From NCBI GenBank assembly GCA_022495005.1, contig JAGYXB010001569.1, positions 1,116,001 to 1,180,000 on the forward strand: DNA of 64,000 nucleotides, in the 5' to 3' direction. The DNA comes from Rhyacophila brunnea. Taxonomy: Eukaryota > Arthropoda > Insecta > Trichoptera > Rhyacophilidae. Position numbers and translations under genes: made by a program. The first letter of the stretch is position 1; every line of letters starts with the position of its first letter. Positions 1-11,798 of this stretch are shown here, piece after piece. Under the pieces are notes generated by a model that was given only the letters and a program-made list of their open reading frames with translations, was not told where the DNA came from and ran no database searches.

Positions 1-237
1 TTAGGTATGATTTAATTGCATAATTTTAGATACTCGTATTTTATAGATAGACTAGTATTTTTGACTATTATGTATAATGGCTTGGCTTCGCAAGGTTTAA
101 TTGAATTTTAAAAACTAACCAAAACCGTTTGTAAATTGTAGTCTTAATTCAATGAAAACAAATACGTATAACTGACAAAGTTTAGTGTGCACTATTTAAG
201 ACGGATCTTAACAGCCTATCTCCACCCTTCGCCACTG
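1..237. mobile_element. Family A hAT-like MITE, right end (cut by window edge)
   Basis: This is the right half of the commonest repeat in the window. It ends in CCACCCTTCGCCACTG, the inverse of the left terminus CAGTGGCGAAGGGTGG seen at other copies (for example 43285 and 63174). The left half lies outside the window. No coding capacity is visible. Confidence 0.8.
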
Positions 238-838
238 ATACACATACATAGATCGTCAGCGCTGCAGGCAAAAAGTTTGTCGAATTCGTGAGAGAAATGG
301 TTGGAAGTCACAAACAGATCTATCATTGTGGTCGTGCATCAGCGCTATGTATTAAGATTATTTGGAATTATTACATTTTTCGAACAGTGTGCGGCGCCCT
401 TTGGTGAGCGCATAGTTTGAATACCACTAAATCATTGGAAATAATACTAAAGCTGACTGTCTAACTCTAATCAATGCAACTTGGCATATTTAATATAGGT
501 ACTAAAAAATCATAATACAATTTATAATTTTATTGTATGTACATATTTTTTAATAATAAAGTGACTGTATACAAGTGAGAACAATTTCCAGAAACCTTGC
601 TGTTTTGACAGTTGCACAGCGCACCGGAGCGCCGTTCCGATTCACGATATTCCCAAAATTATCTTGGAAACAATAATTTGACAATCTGAGCTAAATATGC
701 CATATAAAAAAATCTAACACACTTATTTTTATAAAATTACATAACAATGTTAATATTTATAATCAGAAAAATATTGAGCGCTCCTGTTCGTAAAATTATC
801 CATTTCGATTGCTACTTAATACATAAATATGATAAACT
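238..838. other. Intergenic, nothing recognised
   Basis: AT-rich sequence with no coherent reading frame and no repeat that I can match elsewhere in the window. Confidence 0.5.
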
Positions 839-1855
839 CAGTGACGTCCATAAGCAAAATGCCGCCCCTGGCCAGCGCCAACAAGCCGCCCCATTTTTTA
901 TACAGTATTTTTATCACCCTTTCATGACTCCAGTATCTAAGCAATGTGTTGTATTGATACATTACTAACAAAATATACACCAATAAAGCATACAAAATTA
1001 AATTTAGATATAAAAAGCGAATAAATATAATTAAGTAAGAACACTTACCCAAATCGTCGAAGTCTGATGTCGTATTTGATTGATATTTCTAACACATTTG
1101 GTTTGTACCATTTAGCAATACACAGATTTGTTATTTCCCCACCATTTTACAAAGCTAGTATTGTAGGTAGGCAGTGACGTCCCTAGACAATATGCCGCCC
1201 CTTGGCAGTGCCAAAATGCCGCCACATTCTTATTTATACAGTACTTTTTATCATCCTTTTACGACTCCAATATCTAAGAAATGTGTTCTATGGTGGATAC
1301 ATTACTAACAGGATATTATATACCACTAAATCTAATTTAAATGCCATGCCATCTCTGGTTTAATAGGCAATATTGCGAGTCTACGGTTTCAGATAGGTAC
1401 ATTTAAAAATACACTTGACAACTTCCAAAACTCGTGAGTGCCTAGAAAATATATTTGGATAAATTTTAAATTAGGTATGCACGTGTCATTGCTGTTCAAC
1501 AAGTAGGTGACGTCCAATGACAACGGAAGTAAACTAGACATCTCGGCCCCAACAATAAAAGTCCTGTTAAAACTTTTATAGTATCTACATAATTAATACA
1601 TTTTGTTTCCAACAAGTGAGTTGAATTTTTTAACGGAAAGGTATCCTCGAATTGCCGCCCTTTGGGTAACTGCCGCCCCCAAGCGACGCTCAATCTGCCT
1701 ACCCCCACGGGACGTCACTGTAGGTAGGTATAACATGTAAATATTTTTTTTAGCTATTTCTATAAGTAGGTATACCAAATTTCGATTTGCCGCCCTTCGA
1801 GTAACTGCCGCTCCCAAGCGACGCTCAATCTGCCTACCTCCACGGGACGTCACTG
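839..1855 (+). mobile_element. Family C hAT-like element, outer copy
   Basis: It begins CAGTGACGTCC and ends GGGACGTCACTG. It is flanked by GATAAACT (831-838) and TATAAACT (1856-1863), a 7/8 match to an 8-bp target-site duplication, which is the hAT signature. GC-rich blocks with GCCGCCCC lie near both ends. A second copy (1172-1720) is inserted within it. Non-coding; probably a non-autonomous element. Confidence 0.8.
1172..1720 (+). mobile_element. Family C hAT-like element nested inside an older copy
   Basis: A 549-bp element with CAGTGACGTCC and GGGACGTCACTG termini, flanked by a perfect 8-bp duplication TAGGTAGG (1164-1171 and 1721-1728). The flanks are the left and right parts of the 839-1855 copy, so this insertion is younger. 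No transposase is present. Confidence 0.9.
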
Positions 1856-3001
1856 TATAAACTACCCTCAATAGCAGCCTTGTGTATAGAGTAGAAGCGC
1901 TGATCTATAAATAGAAAGTGTTTTCAATGTCTTTGGCAATGAATTAGGTACATAAGTATCCATATTAAACTTAATCTACTATCATCGTTGCATGTAACTC
2001 ATTTAAAAGTAAAAACGTATAGTTCATTCAGAAGAAGTTCCATGACCTGTAAAATTGGTCTGATCTCACACCGTAATTATATTTAATTGAACATTGGTGC
2101 TAAAAGAAGAAGAAAAAACGATCATTCAGTCAATTAATCATTACGATTATTATATAACCGATTCGTTACATAATAGGTAATAGATGATAATGACTACAGG
2201 TGAAAAAAAAATGTTAGGAGAAAAGAATGATTGATGAATCTCAATTATTTAATGTTGTTACCTGCATGTAACTATGTAACTTAAATGGGTACAGTATTGT
2301 ATCCATGAAATAGCTACTTGGTAGTAAGTATAAGATGAATGTTATAATTTTGAGATGAACGTAAATTTCATTTCGACGAATATATTATTATTTTAATCTT
2401 TAGTCGGGTCGTACCATTGATATATGGTAATCATATTTGATATATGGTAATCATATGCTTCTTAAAATGACGCCCGATTTTCAGCGACTCGGCCAGTGTT
2501 AAAACTTACTGTTTTAATATCAGCGGACTTAACTCGATATAAGCTCACTTAATATTTGTCTCGAAAACGACCTGGCAATAATTATGAGTAAGCCCGATCT
2601 AGCTTGCATCTTACTCTAACTAATAGTCAGCGCATGACGACTTGCTCTGTCCGCTCAGACATGAATTTTTGGTAGCTTGCAAGCTTTGGGTTGCAGACAC
2701 CCTTAGGGTCACTATTCCAAGAACGCAAATTTAGTTTTACAGCCAGGGCAATACGGGTGAAATTCGGGAATCCATGTTAACGGTCTTAACGCATTATACC
2801 TGCAAGGAAATATTATAAGACGATATTCGTAATAATAATAATATAAGATAATATATTATCTTCTTTTGTGGTACATTTTTAAAATGACACTTGTATGGGA
2901 ACTCCTCATCTAGTAGTATATCAATGGGTCGTACATACAAACTTGTATCGAATGCAACGTGCGTGTTTCTTTCGAGACATGTAATTATTTAATGTATCTT
3001 C
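1856..3001. other. Intergenic; one 20-bp tandem duplication
   Basis: No gene is recognised. A 20-bp unit beginning TTGATATATGG is present twice in tandem at 2417-2436 and 2437-2456. The rest is AT-rich single-copy-looking sequence. Confidence 0.5.
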
Positions 3002-3231
3002 TAGTGGCCAAGGGTGGAGGTAGGCTGTCAAGATCCGACATAAATAGTGCACATTAAACTTTGTCACTCATTAGTATTTGTTTTCATTGAATTAAGTCAA
3101 CTATTATTTACACATGGTGTTAGTTAGTTTTTAAAAAAAAAATTAAACCTTACCTAAACCAAACCATAATAGTTTTGGTATGTTATGGGCGATTCGGCAA
3201 TATAGTGCATACTTTTTACGTGCGAATGTTT
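3002..3231 (+). mobile_element. Family A MITE, left part
   Basis: It starts TAGTGGCCAAGGGTGGAGG (consensus CAGTGGCGAAGG) and follows the family A left arm, including the inner block TAAACCAAACCATAATAG. It stops abruptly where family B sequence begins at about 3232. Confidence 0.7.
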
Positions 3232-4844
3232 TTTGGTGCGTGTTTGAAAATGTACCTAACTGATTATTTTTTTAAACGGTACATATTCAAACACGCGCGT
3301 TAACATGATCTTATTCCGTACTTCATTTATCGTTTGTCAATTTATGGCTACGGCCATATGTTGTAGCTTAACCACTGGGAAATGTCAATAGAAATGGCGT
3401 ATTTCAAAAAAATACTACCTTATTCTTAGGTCAATAATTATTATAAAACAATCATTATTCGTAAGATGTTTATCACATTTGAATTGTCAAAGACATAGCT
3501 TATAATTAGTATCTTCAGAATTATCTTCAAATGTGGTAATCTTGCCCATTTTTTGAATAATAAAATACCTAATTCTTGTCAAATTTGGGATCACAGAGAT
3601 TATAAAATATAATTTTTTATCGTAAATATTTCACTATATATTTTTAACATTAATTTTATTAATGGTTTTATAAATGCGTTTAAAAAATAATACATCTAAA
3701 AAATCTTAACACCACTGCACATGGATGTACTGAAATATGACTATATTCTAAAATATTAGATCGAGATGTTTAAAATAATACTACGTTATGTAATAAAAAT
3801 ACTTTATGCAGTCATCAAATGTTTAAAATAAATATAAATGATAATAAGGCTTCAAAATTATATCTATAGATTATCTACAACGTTTAACGAACTTTCAAGC
3901 TAATGGTTTGAAAATATCATAAAATCTCCATTTTGACCTACGTTGAGCATGTCAGTGGCGAAGGGTGACTTTTGGAAACAGGTAGGCTGTGGAGAAAGCA
4001 CACTTGTTAGATGTATTTACGGGAAATAAGAAGAAAATCAGACATACCTACTGATGAATAGGTATGAAATTTCAAAAGCTCACTGATGGTATAAAATTAA
4101 TCAATTAATTTGAATTATGTATTTTCTTAAATATAAACGCAAGATACGCTCAAAATATATTGAAAATATCCGTTGTTGTGAATCTGTTCCATAACAATTT
4201 ATAATTTAACCCGTAAACTAGACATTTTAAAATAATTCTATATTTAAAACACAGACTTAGATACAATATCAGATTTCAACTTACATAATTGGCTGAATAA
4301 ATTGTCTTAGTCTATGAATAAACTGACAAATAAAAATCACGAGATAAATTATTTATTATTTTTAACAACAATCAATATTTATATGTGATTGAATCCCATA
4401 GAAATTATTTTTTTAAATTATCTTATAAATTATTTTGACTAAATGTGCACTTACGTAAAATATAAGCGCTCCTTAAATAGCTTACCAATTTATATGGGCC
4501 GCCGCAGACGTCTTGAAATTATGAGAAACAAACTTCATACAAAAAAAGTTTTCGATTCACGCGAACGCTTCACATATCCATACAATATGTGAAGCGAAAC
4601 GAGATGTCGCTTATTTTTTTAAACCTTCGAGACATGCCATAAATGGTGCTTATTGAAATAGTGGAAAAGATCGTGAAATTATTATGACAATTATACGATG
4701 GATGTCGTTGGGCATATTGAATATATTATTATGTGATTATATTATTTAATATGTCAATATAAAATTAAAAAATATTTTTCTTAACAAGGTAGGCTTTAAA
4801 TAATCGCCTAGTATGAAGTCTTCGCCACTGGGACATGTGGACCC
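3232..4844 (+). mobile_element. Family B TTAA foldback element, right half, interrupted
   Basis: It begins in the central hairpin of family B (short palindrome near 3236-3300) and follows the right arm to GAGCATGT at 3952. It is then interrupted by an A-like element (3953-4830) and resumes as GGACCC before TTAA at 4845-4848. The left arm is missing. Compare the full copy at 19583-20973. Confidence 0.7.
3953..4830 (+). mobile_element. hAT-like element with family A termini
   Basis: It starts CAGTGGCGAAGGGTGAC and ends CTTCGCCACTG. The flanks are GAGCATGT (3945-3952) and GGACATGT (4831-4838), a 6/8 match to an 8-bp duplication, and they sit within the end of a family B element. The interior differs from other family A copies, so this is either a distinct subfamily or a longer relative. 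I see no transposase. Confidence 0.7.
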
Positions 4845-4869
4845 TTAATAAAATCAAATATTGCATTTT

Positions 4870-5341
4870 TACAGTTCTTGTCAAATTTGGGATCTCAGAG
4901 ATTATAAATGTAATTTTTTATCGTAAATATTTCACTATAATAATGTCAACATAAATTTTACTTTTCCGAAATAACTTTCCATACAAAACAGAATTAACTG
5001 AAAATGAATTCAATTCTGCTTGAAGATGACTAAAAGTATTAATAGAATGCATTGTCATCGTGTTCTGATATATTCTAAAAGTTTCAAATGTCTAGCTAGT
5101 CGGGAAGTTAGTTAAAAATCGATTATTGCAAGATTTGTATTGTACAAAGAAGAATACGAGCTAATAAAAACGTGGTAAAAATACTTTATGCAGTCATCAA
5201 ATGTTTAAAATAAATATAAAGGATAATAAGGCTTCAAAATTATATAAATATATTATCTACACAATGTTTAAGGACTGTTCAGGCTAATGCTTTGAAAATA
5301 CCATAAATCTCCATTTTTACCTACGTTGGGCATGTGGGCCG
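4870..5341 (+). mobile_element. Family B fragment with family D insert
   Basis: Family B right-arm sequence (TTCTTGTCAAATTTGGGATC onward) ends CATGTGGGCCG before TTAA at 5342-5345. The middle, about 4953-5178, is replaced by a minus-strand piece of family D, the repeat also found at 47851 and 48944. The end variant GTGGGCCGTTAAAG is shared with the fragment ending at 16488. Confidence 0.65.
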
Positions 5342-5345
5342 TTAA

Positions 5346-6231
5346 AGCGAATTTTATTATTATAAGCATTGTCGATTTTAGTTTTGTTTCTATAATAACG
5401 GTTTTATGTAAATACTGCTTTCCACTGATACAGGCAGATTTCTCACTAACTTATTGCAATCATGCAGTAATATTACCAACATATTCGTATAGAAATCAGC
5501 TTTACCATTGCCCACTGAAGAAGGAAGCCGATACATTACACGACTGGTCCTACTTTTCGCCTCTACCGTTGACTATGGATTACCTGTCATTGTCTATAGA
5601 GTGCTCATACTGACGCGTCTGTCGTGTTCACTTGCGGAGTATACTTAGTTTCAGATTTCTTTCAGATTATTTTAGCGAATCTTGGAGACCTTGGAGTTCA
5701 TCTGATTTAGTGTTTATGTGTTATTAATAATTGAAAGTGACGATCAAAGTAAGTAAACTTCTTCTGTGTATAATAATATCATAATACACTAGGACGTTTG
5801 TCAATGTGACAGTAGATTCTAAACGACAATAAGAAATAACTTATTTATACTCTTCAGTCATTATAGAATACCAAACTCTGCTTGCAAGTACATTCAATAA
5901 ATAGTATGGCAGTGGACCACTCGTTGCTTGTGGTGAAAAGTTATGCTCAGGCTTTATTAATCTAAAGATGGCGGTGGCTTTACTTAATTAACTGAATAAC
6001 TGTGTAAATAACATTTATTGAGAAATGTGATCAACGCTTCACTGCTCGACCATTATTTACAATTAATATGTTACTATTTAATAGCTGTAATGTAATACTG
6101 TTTATGAAACACAATAATTCCATATAAGGTTACAATTTTTCTAGATCACAATATCACATGTTCGTAAAATGAAAATTATAATGGTATTATTGTCGTTTAT
6201 TGGTTAGATGTAAATTTTCCCAATTGACAAT
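5346..6231. other. Intergenic; weak 5'-exon-like patch
   Basis: No coding gene is recognised. The less AT-rich stretch at about 5590-5748 ends at a good donor-like GTAAGT (about 5749), so a 5' untranslated exon is conceivable. I found no partner exon. Confidence 0.3.
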
Positions 6232-6896
6232 GTTTTTTTAAAGGGTCAAAATGTGCTACGGGATGGGAGCACCAGTCTGATAGAAATCTTTATTTAGCTA
6301 CGTATTTTTTTCGACTTATACAAGGTATAAATGAGAACTCTGCCATTCTGGGCAGTGTTGACCTGTGTGTCCCTGATAACTGTCTTAGAAATAGAGAGCA
6401 TCAGTTGTTTATTCTCCCAAAGTGCAGAACCAACCTGCCACTGGTAATGCCAATTGGGAGGTCGATAACTATGTTCAACAAAATTGCTTCGGGTGTTGAT
6501 ATATTCCACCTACGTGAGGATGAGTATAGGTGGACGTTGTTTTATAAATTCTTAAAATAGGGTCTCCTTAACTCATCCGACTTCACAAACCGACATCATA
6601 ACTTCCTTGTACCTATCTAATTTATATTTTTTGTATTTACACATTTCTTCTGTTTAATAACTTACTATCTATCTCTTTTTTATGTAATACTGTTTTATAT
6701 TTCTTTGTTTCTAAATGTCATGTTGTGAGCGTCTTAAACTTATAATTTGTAATGTCCACAATAATATGTTAAAAATAAATAAATTGAATTGAATTGAACA
6801 TTTTAAACACCAAGAAAAACGACATTACACACTTTCTCCCGTAGCGGCAGCTTACTGTGACGTCACGTGATAGTCCGCGACATGCACTATAATATA
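6232..6896 (-). repeat. Family J repeat, split by a LINE tail
   Basis: The parts at 6232-6282 and 6798-6896 together match the minus strand of 14590-14765 and of 31560-31690. Shared blocks include GTGCTACGGGATGG, ACACCAAGAAAAA, CCCGTAGCGGCAG and GACATGCACTATAATAT. The LINE tail at 6283-6797 sits between CAGTCTGATA and GAACATTTTAAACACC. No coding potential. Confidence 0.65.
6283..6797 (+). mobile_element. LINE 3' tail, family X
   Basis: This is a 5'-truncated copy of a repeat ending in AATAAATAAATTGAATTGAA. It is shared with 11799-12044, 48680-48935 and, on the minus strand, 60176-60560. Variable 5' truncation with a common 3' end and a short A/T-rich tail is typical of non-LTR retrotransposons. 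The 5' part (about 6340-6500) may be a decayed C-terminal coding region, but its frames are broken. Confidence 0.65.
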
Positions 6897-7045
6897 ATGT
6901 AGCGTAGTGGTCTATGTGCGTGGGCGCGATACCCGAGAGTTGCAGGTTTGATTCCTGCGTGTCATACTTTTTTCAAAGAGATTTTTTCTATTGGTTATAA
7001 TATATTTTCTCAGAAGTGTTTTCAAAATTACGTATGTTTAAAATT
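6897..7045 (+). mobile_element. tRNA-derived SINE, family K
   Basis: It has a tRNA-like head with an A-box-like TAGCGTAGTGGTC and a B-box-like GGTTTGATTCC, followed by TACTTTTTTCAAA and a TTCTATTGGTTATAATATAT body. The same body follows a decayed head at 12853-12985. It is not a functional tRNA: no acceptor stem closes it. Confidence 0.6.
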
Positions 7046-7276
7046 ACTATAATCGAGGCAAAAAATATAATTATATCTTAAAGATAAAATACGCAAATAT
7101 GTAAATAACTATAAATTATGATTGCTTCTTAGAACCACCTTGTAGAAAAAGCAAGTTCATTGTCCATATTGAATTAGTTTTAAAAAACGTATGTGTTTAC
7201 ATAATTTATGTCACTTTAAATAGGTATGTAAATTAGGCAAACTTGCTTAATTGCGTTTTAATATTATAATTAATAA

Positions 7277-7475
7277 ACGACTGGTTTCCTCCAGGGAAAA
7301 CGAAGCAGATGAAGGGCGTCGATGGAGCAACCAAGTGATGGAGCTGAATGGGGTCAGCCTTCATTCTACCCTGAGAGAAGCAGAGAATCGATAGGGGTGG
7401 AAAGTCTTGGTCGCTCAAAAGATGACAGAATTTCAAGATCGTAATGATCCTCAGCCATGTGGGAATGACTAAGAA
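7277..7475 (+). pseudogene. LINE C-terminal/3' fragment, family Y
   Basis: This is a 5'-truncated, frame-broken copy of the LINE end seen better at 9331-9755. Matching blocks include CCTCCAGGGAAAACGAAGCAG, CTGAGAGAAGCAGA, GGAAAGTCTTGGTCGCTCAA and GATCCTCAGCCATG. It carries several stops and no function. Confidence 0.7.
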
Positions 7476-8199
7476 GAAATATTTAATAAATAATATAAGT
7501 ACTTATACATTCTTTTGTCACTTGTTTATAATAGCTATTTACATAAATATGTATAGGAATTGGTGGCACTTTTAGTAGTGGACTGTAATTTAAAGATGCT
7601 GGTGGATTACAGATCTAGGGGGGGAAGATTACACAGGATGCCAGATACTGAGCTTTTATGTTGAAAGGGCTGGCGCGCGCTGGTGCCGTTTCGGTGTTCA
7701 CACACTCACGCACTGGTAAATGGACGGTTAGGAATATCACTCTCACGGTTTCACGTGGGTTTTGACGATGAATAATGATGCCAAGTTCAAGAGGGATGTT
7801 TGCTCAAACCGTATCAGATTTAGCGCAACGAAGATCGAACATATGTGTTACAAAACAGTCACTCTATGGTTAACGACGGCTTAGCTTTAACAAGCCTACA
7901 CGCGCCCGTTGTCTTGATGTAACTGCTTGTAACGTCAAAAGGGTGCTCGATGGATGAATCACCCTATACGCACAGCGGTCTATGAACAATTCACAAGTGC
8001 CAATTAGCGATGGCTAAGCTATAACAAGCCTTCACGCGACGGCTTTCTTGATCTCACTTGAGCTAACTGCATGTTATTCAATCGACAGATGACCCGTAAT
8101 TGCTGGTTGCCTGGTGGCAATAATAAATAAGGATTTGAGGTAGGTGGGGAAATAAGGAATGACGGCTACTATAATTTGGGCTCAACCAGGTATCATCAT
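7476..8199. other. Intergenic with an imperfect direct repeat
   Basis: A GC-richer patch at 7650-8100 contains two related stretches, about 7870-7930 and 8005-8070 (GGCTTAGCTTTAACAAGCC versus GGCTAAGCTATAACAAGCC). No protein is recognised. It could be untranslated sequence of a decayed retroelement. Confidence 0.35.
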
Positions 8200-8742
8200 C
8201 ATGAACAGCCTGGATCTATCCATTGATGGATGAAGGCCTCTTCAAGCTGATTCCACTTCTCTCGGTCCTGTGCGTTGCATTGCGACGTACTTCTGCAGAA
8301 CTTTATCATTTCCTCAATCCGGCGGCCTCTAGGTCAACCTTGCGGTCGTTTTGTACCTCTTGGATACCACTGGATGACTAAATTTGTCCAACGATTGTCC
8401 CTTCTTCGAGCTATGTGACTAGTCCATCTCCATTTGACGCTTTTAATGAACTCTATCATATCGCAAACCCTTGTTTGCTTTCTTATCCACTCATTCTTCT
8501 CTTTGTCCTTTCGCGTTATGCCCAGTATATACCTCTCTATACCACGTTGTGCTACTCTACGTTTCTGGATCTCTCTTTTACTTAGGGTCCATGTTTCACA
8601 CGCATATGTCACGGGAAGCACACACTGGTTGAACACTTTGCGCTTTAGGCACAGTGGAAGGTCACTTTTGAAGACATTATTCAGGCGGCCAAAAGCACTC
8701 CAGCCTAGCTTGTTCTGCGAACATTTTCAACAAATATACATC
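8200..8742 (-). pseudogene. RTE-like LINE reverse transcriptase, C-terminal fragment
   Basis: The minus strand reads as the C-terminal part of an RTE/BovB-type non-LTR retrotransposon protein. It contains LGWSAFGRLNNVF, LPVTYACETWTL, RGIERYILGI, then a WRWTSHIARR block and, after an in-frame stop near 8333, CNAQDREKWNQLEEAF and the usual IHQW-type ending. Catalytic palm motifs lie upstream and are absent, so the copy is 5'-truncated. The stop and the truncation make it a dead insertion. The family assignment rests on remembered motif order; an alternative LINE clade with a similar tail is possible. Confidence 0.8.
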
Positions 8743-9330
8743 CATCTATAGAGACTTGTATAACCAGGTATATTGTATACATTCCTTTTTTTATGTAAAC
8801 TCAATGAGATGCAGTATTTTTACATTCAAGCCCAGTGACCCACATCACTGACTCGACCCGAAACCTAACCATTAATAAAATGCATTATTAAGGTTTGATT
8901 ATACCGTGAAAATTGTGAATGAATTATTTAAATAAGATGAAAATATGAATATCATAAATCACAGATTTTTAAATTTTTAAATTCCTAAAAGCAATTTACC
9001 TCAAAATATTTTAGTGGATTTTGTCCGGTATAAGATTGGGTATAAGTAATACGGAACACAGTGGTGTCATTCAACCGGTTTGTGAGAGCCTGTTGTTAAA
9101 TACTATGAATCGGCAGTTAGCATCGATCATATTTCACACCCATGCCTATTCGATGCCAAGATGCATAATATGTGTGTTTATACAAATGTCCTGTAAATAT
9201 GTCTCAACAAAATTGTACATAGTCGAATGGTGTTTGTATACGCGCATGGATTTACTGCCAGCAATTGCGTGTAAATTAAACTATCGCGGAAAAAACTGTT
9301 TACACCAGGGAACACACAATTATATATAAC
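8743..9330. other. Intergenic, nothing recognised
   Basis: No coherent frame on either strand and no repeat that I can match in this window. Confidence 0.45.
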
Positions 9331-9755
9331 GCGCTATAATCAAAGAATCAAAGGCAAGAGAACGGAAGGCAATTGATGCCTTTGAGATGTGGTGTTGGCG
9401 CCGAATGCTTCGCATTTCTTGGACGGAGCACAGGACGAACCAGTCAATCATCCAGGGACTGAAGATAAAGGAACGGCTCTCGACGATATGTTTGTGAAGA
9501 ATTCTGCAGTTTTTTGGACATATTGTCAGGCGTGGACCGGACAACCTGGAGAGACTGGTAGTTTTGGGTAGCCTCCAGGGAAGGCGAAGCAGAGGAAGAG
9601 CGTCTGCGCGATGGAGCGACCAAGTGAAAGAGCTGACTGGGGGCACCATCCGTTCTGCCCTGAGAGAAGCGGAAGATCGAGAAGGATGGAAAGTCTTGGT
9701 CGCTCAAAGGATGGCGAAATTTAAATGTGGTCACGATCCTCAGCCATGAGTGCAT
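9331..9755 (+). pseudogene. LINE C-terminal fragment, family Y
   Basis: A nearly continuous + strand frame (about 9349-9749) reads AIDAFEMWCWRRMLRISW, a HRTNQSIIQGLK segment, then ILQFFGHIVRR, GRRSRGRASARWSDQVKEL and a charged ending at the TGA at 9747. It has one in-frame TGA at about 9496 (after STICL). Known insect non-LTR retrotransposons carry this W-C-WRRMLRI / GHI.RR / RGR...RW series after the reverse transcriptase domain. The copy lacks endonuclease and catalytic RT motifs and is 5'-truncated. A second, worse copy lies at 7277-7475. Confidence 0.8.
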
Positions 9756-10459
9756 GACCAAGAAGAGATAATCAAAACAATATTCTGCAAGAGCACATGT
9801 CGCTACTTCCGATGAATCTTTCCTCCAATTATAGGCCCACTAATTGCAAATAATTTCCATCTACGACGGGATACAAAAAAAATCCACATTTTAAATATTT
9901 TTATTCAATATTAATTAATTTGTAAATGAACAGATATCTTTTGGTCTAGATCAGACAACAAACCATGTAAGAGTTTAATGTTAGAGGTATATACATCTCT
10001 ATACATCCCAGGAGTAGTGGCCCAATGCCTAAGTCGCCATGCACTGAAGTGTGTTTTGAGTTTTGACCGAAGCATTGTAGTAAATAACTAAAATCAAAGG
10101 TAATACAAAACTGCCTAACAATCTAAAAGATCCTTGCGTTGACAGTATGGCGCCGCAAATTTTCTTAATGCAACAAAATTGGCCTTTGTAGTGACCAGTT
10201 CGGACAGTCCGATGGGCCCAAAAGCTGTTTGAATTAGGCAGAGGATATGATTTGCATTTCTCCACCACATGGACATGTCGAACGGGTAATAAGACCATGC
10301 TCATAGACCCTGCCAGCAAAGTCAAAAATTCCAAGAATTTGAGAATAAGTTGTCAACTGAATTGAGCTTCAAAGCTTAGTCCATGGCGACTGGCTCTCCC
10401 ATTTTCATCTTATTATTTTGTTCTGTGTTTCCTTTCTTGACAGTGAACAGTGCCTACAT
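9756..10459. other. Intergenic, nothing recognised
   Basis: There is an open stretch of 101 codons on the minus strand (10029-10334), but it has no recognisable domain, and its composition gives no support for coding. Confidence 0.4.
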
Positions 10460-10975
10460 CAATAGCGAAGGGCGGAGGTAGGCTGTTAAGATCCACCATA
10501 AATAGTGCACATTAAATTTTGTTAGTCATACGTATTTGTTTTTATTCACGGTATTGATTAGTTTTTAAAAATCAATTAAACCCTGCCTAACCAAACCATA
10601 ATAGTTTTGGTATATTTTGGGCGATACGACAAAATAGTGCACACTTTTTCATTCATACTTTTTCATCATTACACAATATATTGTTGGTTCATTTTTTTTA
10701 AATGCATTAAGCCCTGCCTAAATCAAACTATACCAGATAAAAATATTATTCTATCTATAAAATGTATGATTTAATTGCATAATTTTAAATACCTAATATG
10801 TTTTAGATTGTGGCTTGGTCTCCAGATGATTTAAGTAATTGCATTTTAAAAACTAACCAACAGCATCTGTAAATTGTACCCTTATTTCAATGAAAACAAA
10901 TACGTATGACTGACAAAGATTAGTGTGGAGTATTTATGGCGGATCTTAACAGCCCACCTCCACCCTTCGCCACTG
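10460..10975 (+). mobile_element. Family A MITE, complete copy
   Basis: It runs from CAATAGCGAAGGGCGGAGG to CACCCTTCGCCACTG, 516 bp. It shows the typical order: outer arm, GGTATTGATTAG/AACTAACCAACAGCATC arms, and inner inverted blocks around TAAACCCTGCC. Its flanks do not form a clear 8-bp duplication. It lies about 40 bp upstream of the putative exons at 11013. Confidence 0.8.
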
Positions 10976-11012
10976 CTACACGTAACACACATCAGCTGTG
11001 ATATTAACACAT

Positions 11013-11526
11013 ATATATGGCGACTCTGATTACAGAAGAGAGACTATTGATAATTGGATTGACTATTTTTTTTCTCTGTGGACACCACTGACAAGCATCA
11101 ATACGTTGTATCGTAAAATCGACGCTATCAACTCGTTACCTTTTCGAACCCTTTTTATCGATATAATCAAAATTCAGCAGGTGAGTACCTCACCTGTAGT
11201 CAGATAATTGAACGAAACGTGTTTTGAATGAAAGAAAGCGATCTGGCCTCGATTCTGTGCACGTTTTCATTTATTTTTATTCGTTTTTGTCAAGGCCAAT
11301 GTCGAGGAAATAATAAAGATGCGGCCGCCTCTACGTTTTACCCGCTTGTCATACCTGACTCACCTGATTGTGTGGAGAACAGAACATTTAAATTTTTGGA
11401 GAGACTACCAAATTGACAAGCATGCTGCAGGCTGACAGTGACGTGGGAGAAATGGAAGTGAATTTATTTATTAAATTGATTAATGATTTTTTAATAAACC
11501 AACAAACACAATATATTGTGGCATAA
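11013..11526 (+). pseudogene. 3' end of an unidentified spliced gene, or gene fragment
   Basis: Two stretches read as protein across a phase-0 GT-AG intron (CAG|GTGAGT at 11181; TTTTTGTCAAG| at 11294; 114 bp). The first (about 11024-11180) encodes ETIDNWIDYFFSLWTPL and continues to FIDIIKIQQ; the second (11295-11432) starts ANVEEIIKMRPPLRFTRL and contains YLTHLIVWRTEHLNFWRDYQ, then TGA at 11433. One base out of frame, a further open stretch (11434-11526) reads DSDVGEMEVNLFIKLINDFL before TAA. Either the protein ends at 11435, or a frameshift has broken it. A polyadenylation signal follows at 11709. I do not recognise the family. Upstream exons, if any, are not visible: a family A MITE lies immediately upstream. 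The overlapping frame at 11228-11416 starts with a signal-like hydrophobic stretch but fits less well. Confidence 0.4.
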
Positions 11527-11708
11527 CATTTTCTTCCGATGAAGATAACTGTTTTAAATACAACTGCCTTGACAGTACAATACCACAGAGTCATAATGTT
11601 TACATTATTAATTTTACACTGTTACTCGCTGTTATTTTGTTTTGCTCTTCTTATTGTTATTACCAATTATGTTTATATGCGAATTTTCTATTCACAATCT
11701 ATGATTTC

Positions 11709-11714
11709 AATAAA
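11709..11714 (+). terminator. Putative polyadenylation signal AATAAA
   Basis: AATAAA is followed by an A-rich run (TAAAAAATAAAAAAAA). It lies about 180-275 bp after the possible stop codons of the candidate gene end at 11013-11526. Confidence 0.4.
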
Positions 11715-11798
11715 TAAAAAATAAAAAAAACTATGTCATAGATATGCCAGTGTGAGTGGCGAAGGGAGGAGGTAGGCTGTTAAGCTCCGACATAATTA

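Noticed and set aside
11228..11416. Open frame with a signal-peptide-like start
   Set aside because: It overlaps a good intron and acceptor; the alternative spliced reading in another frame is more protein-like.
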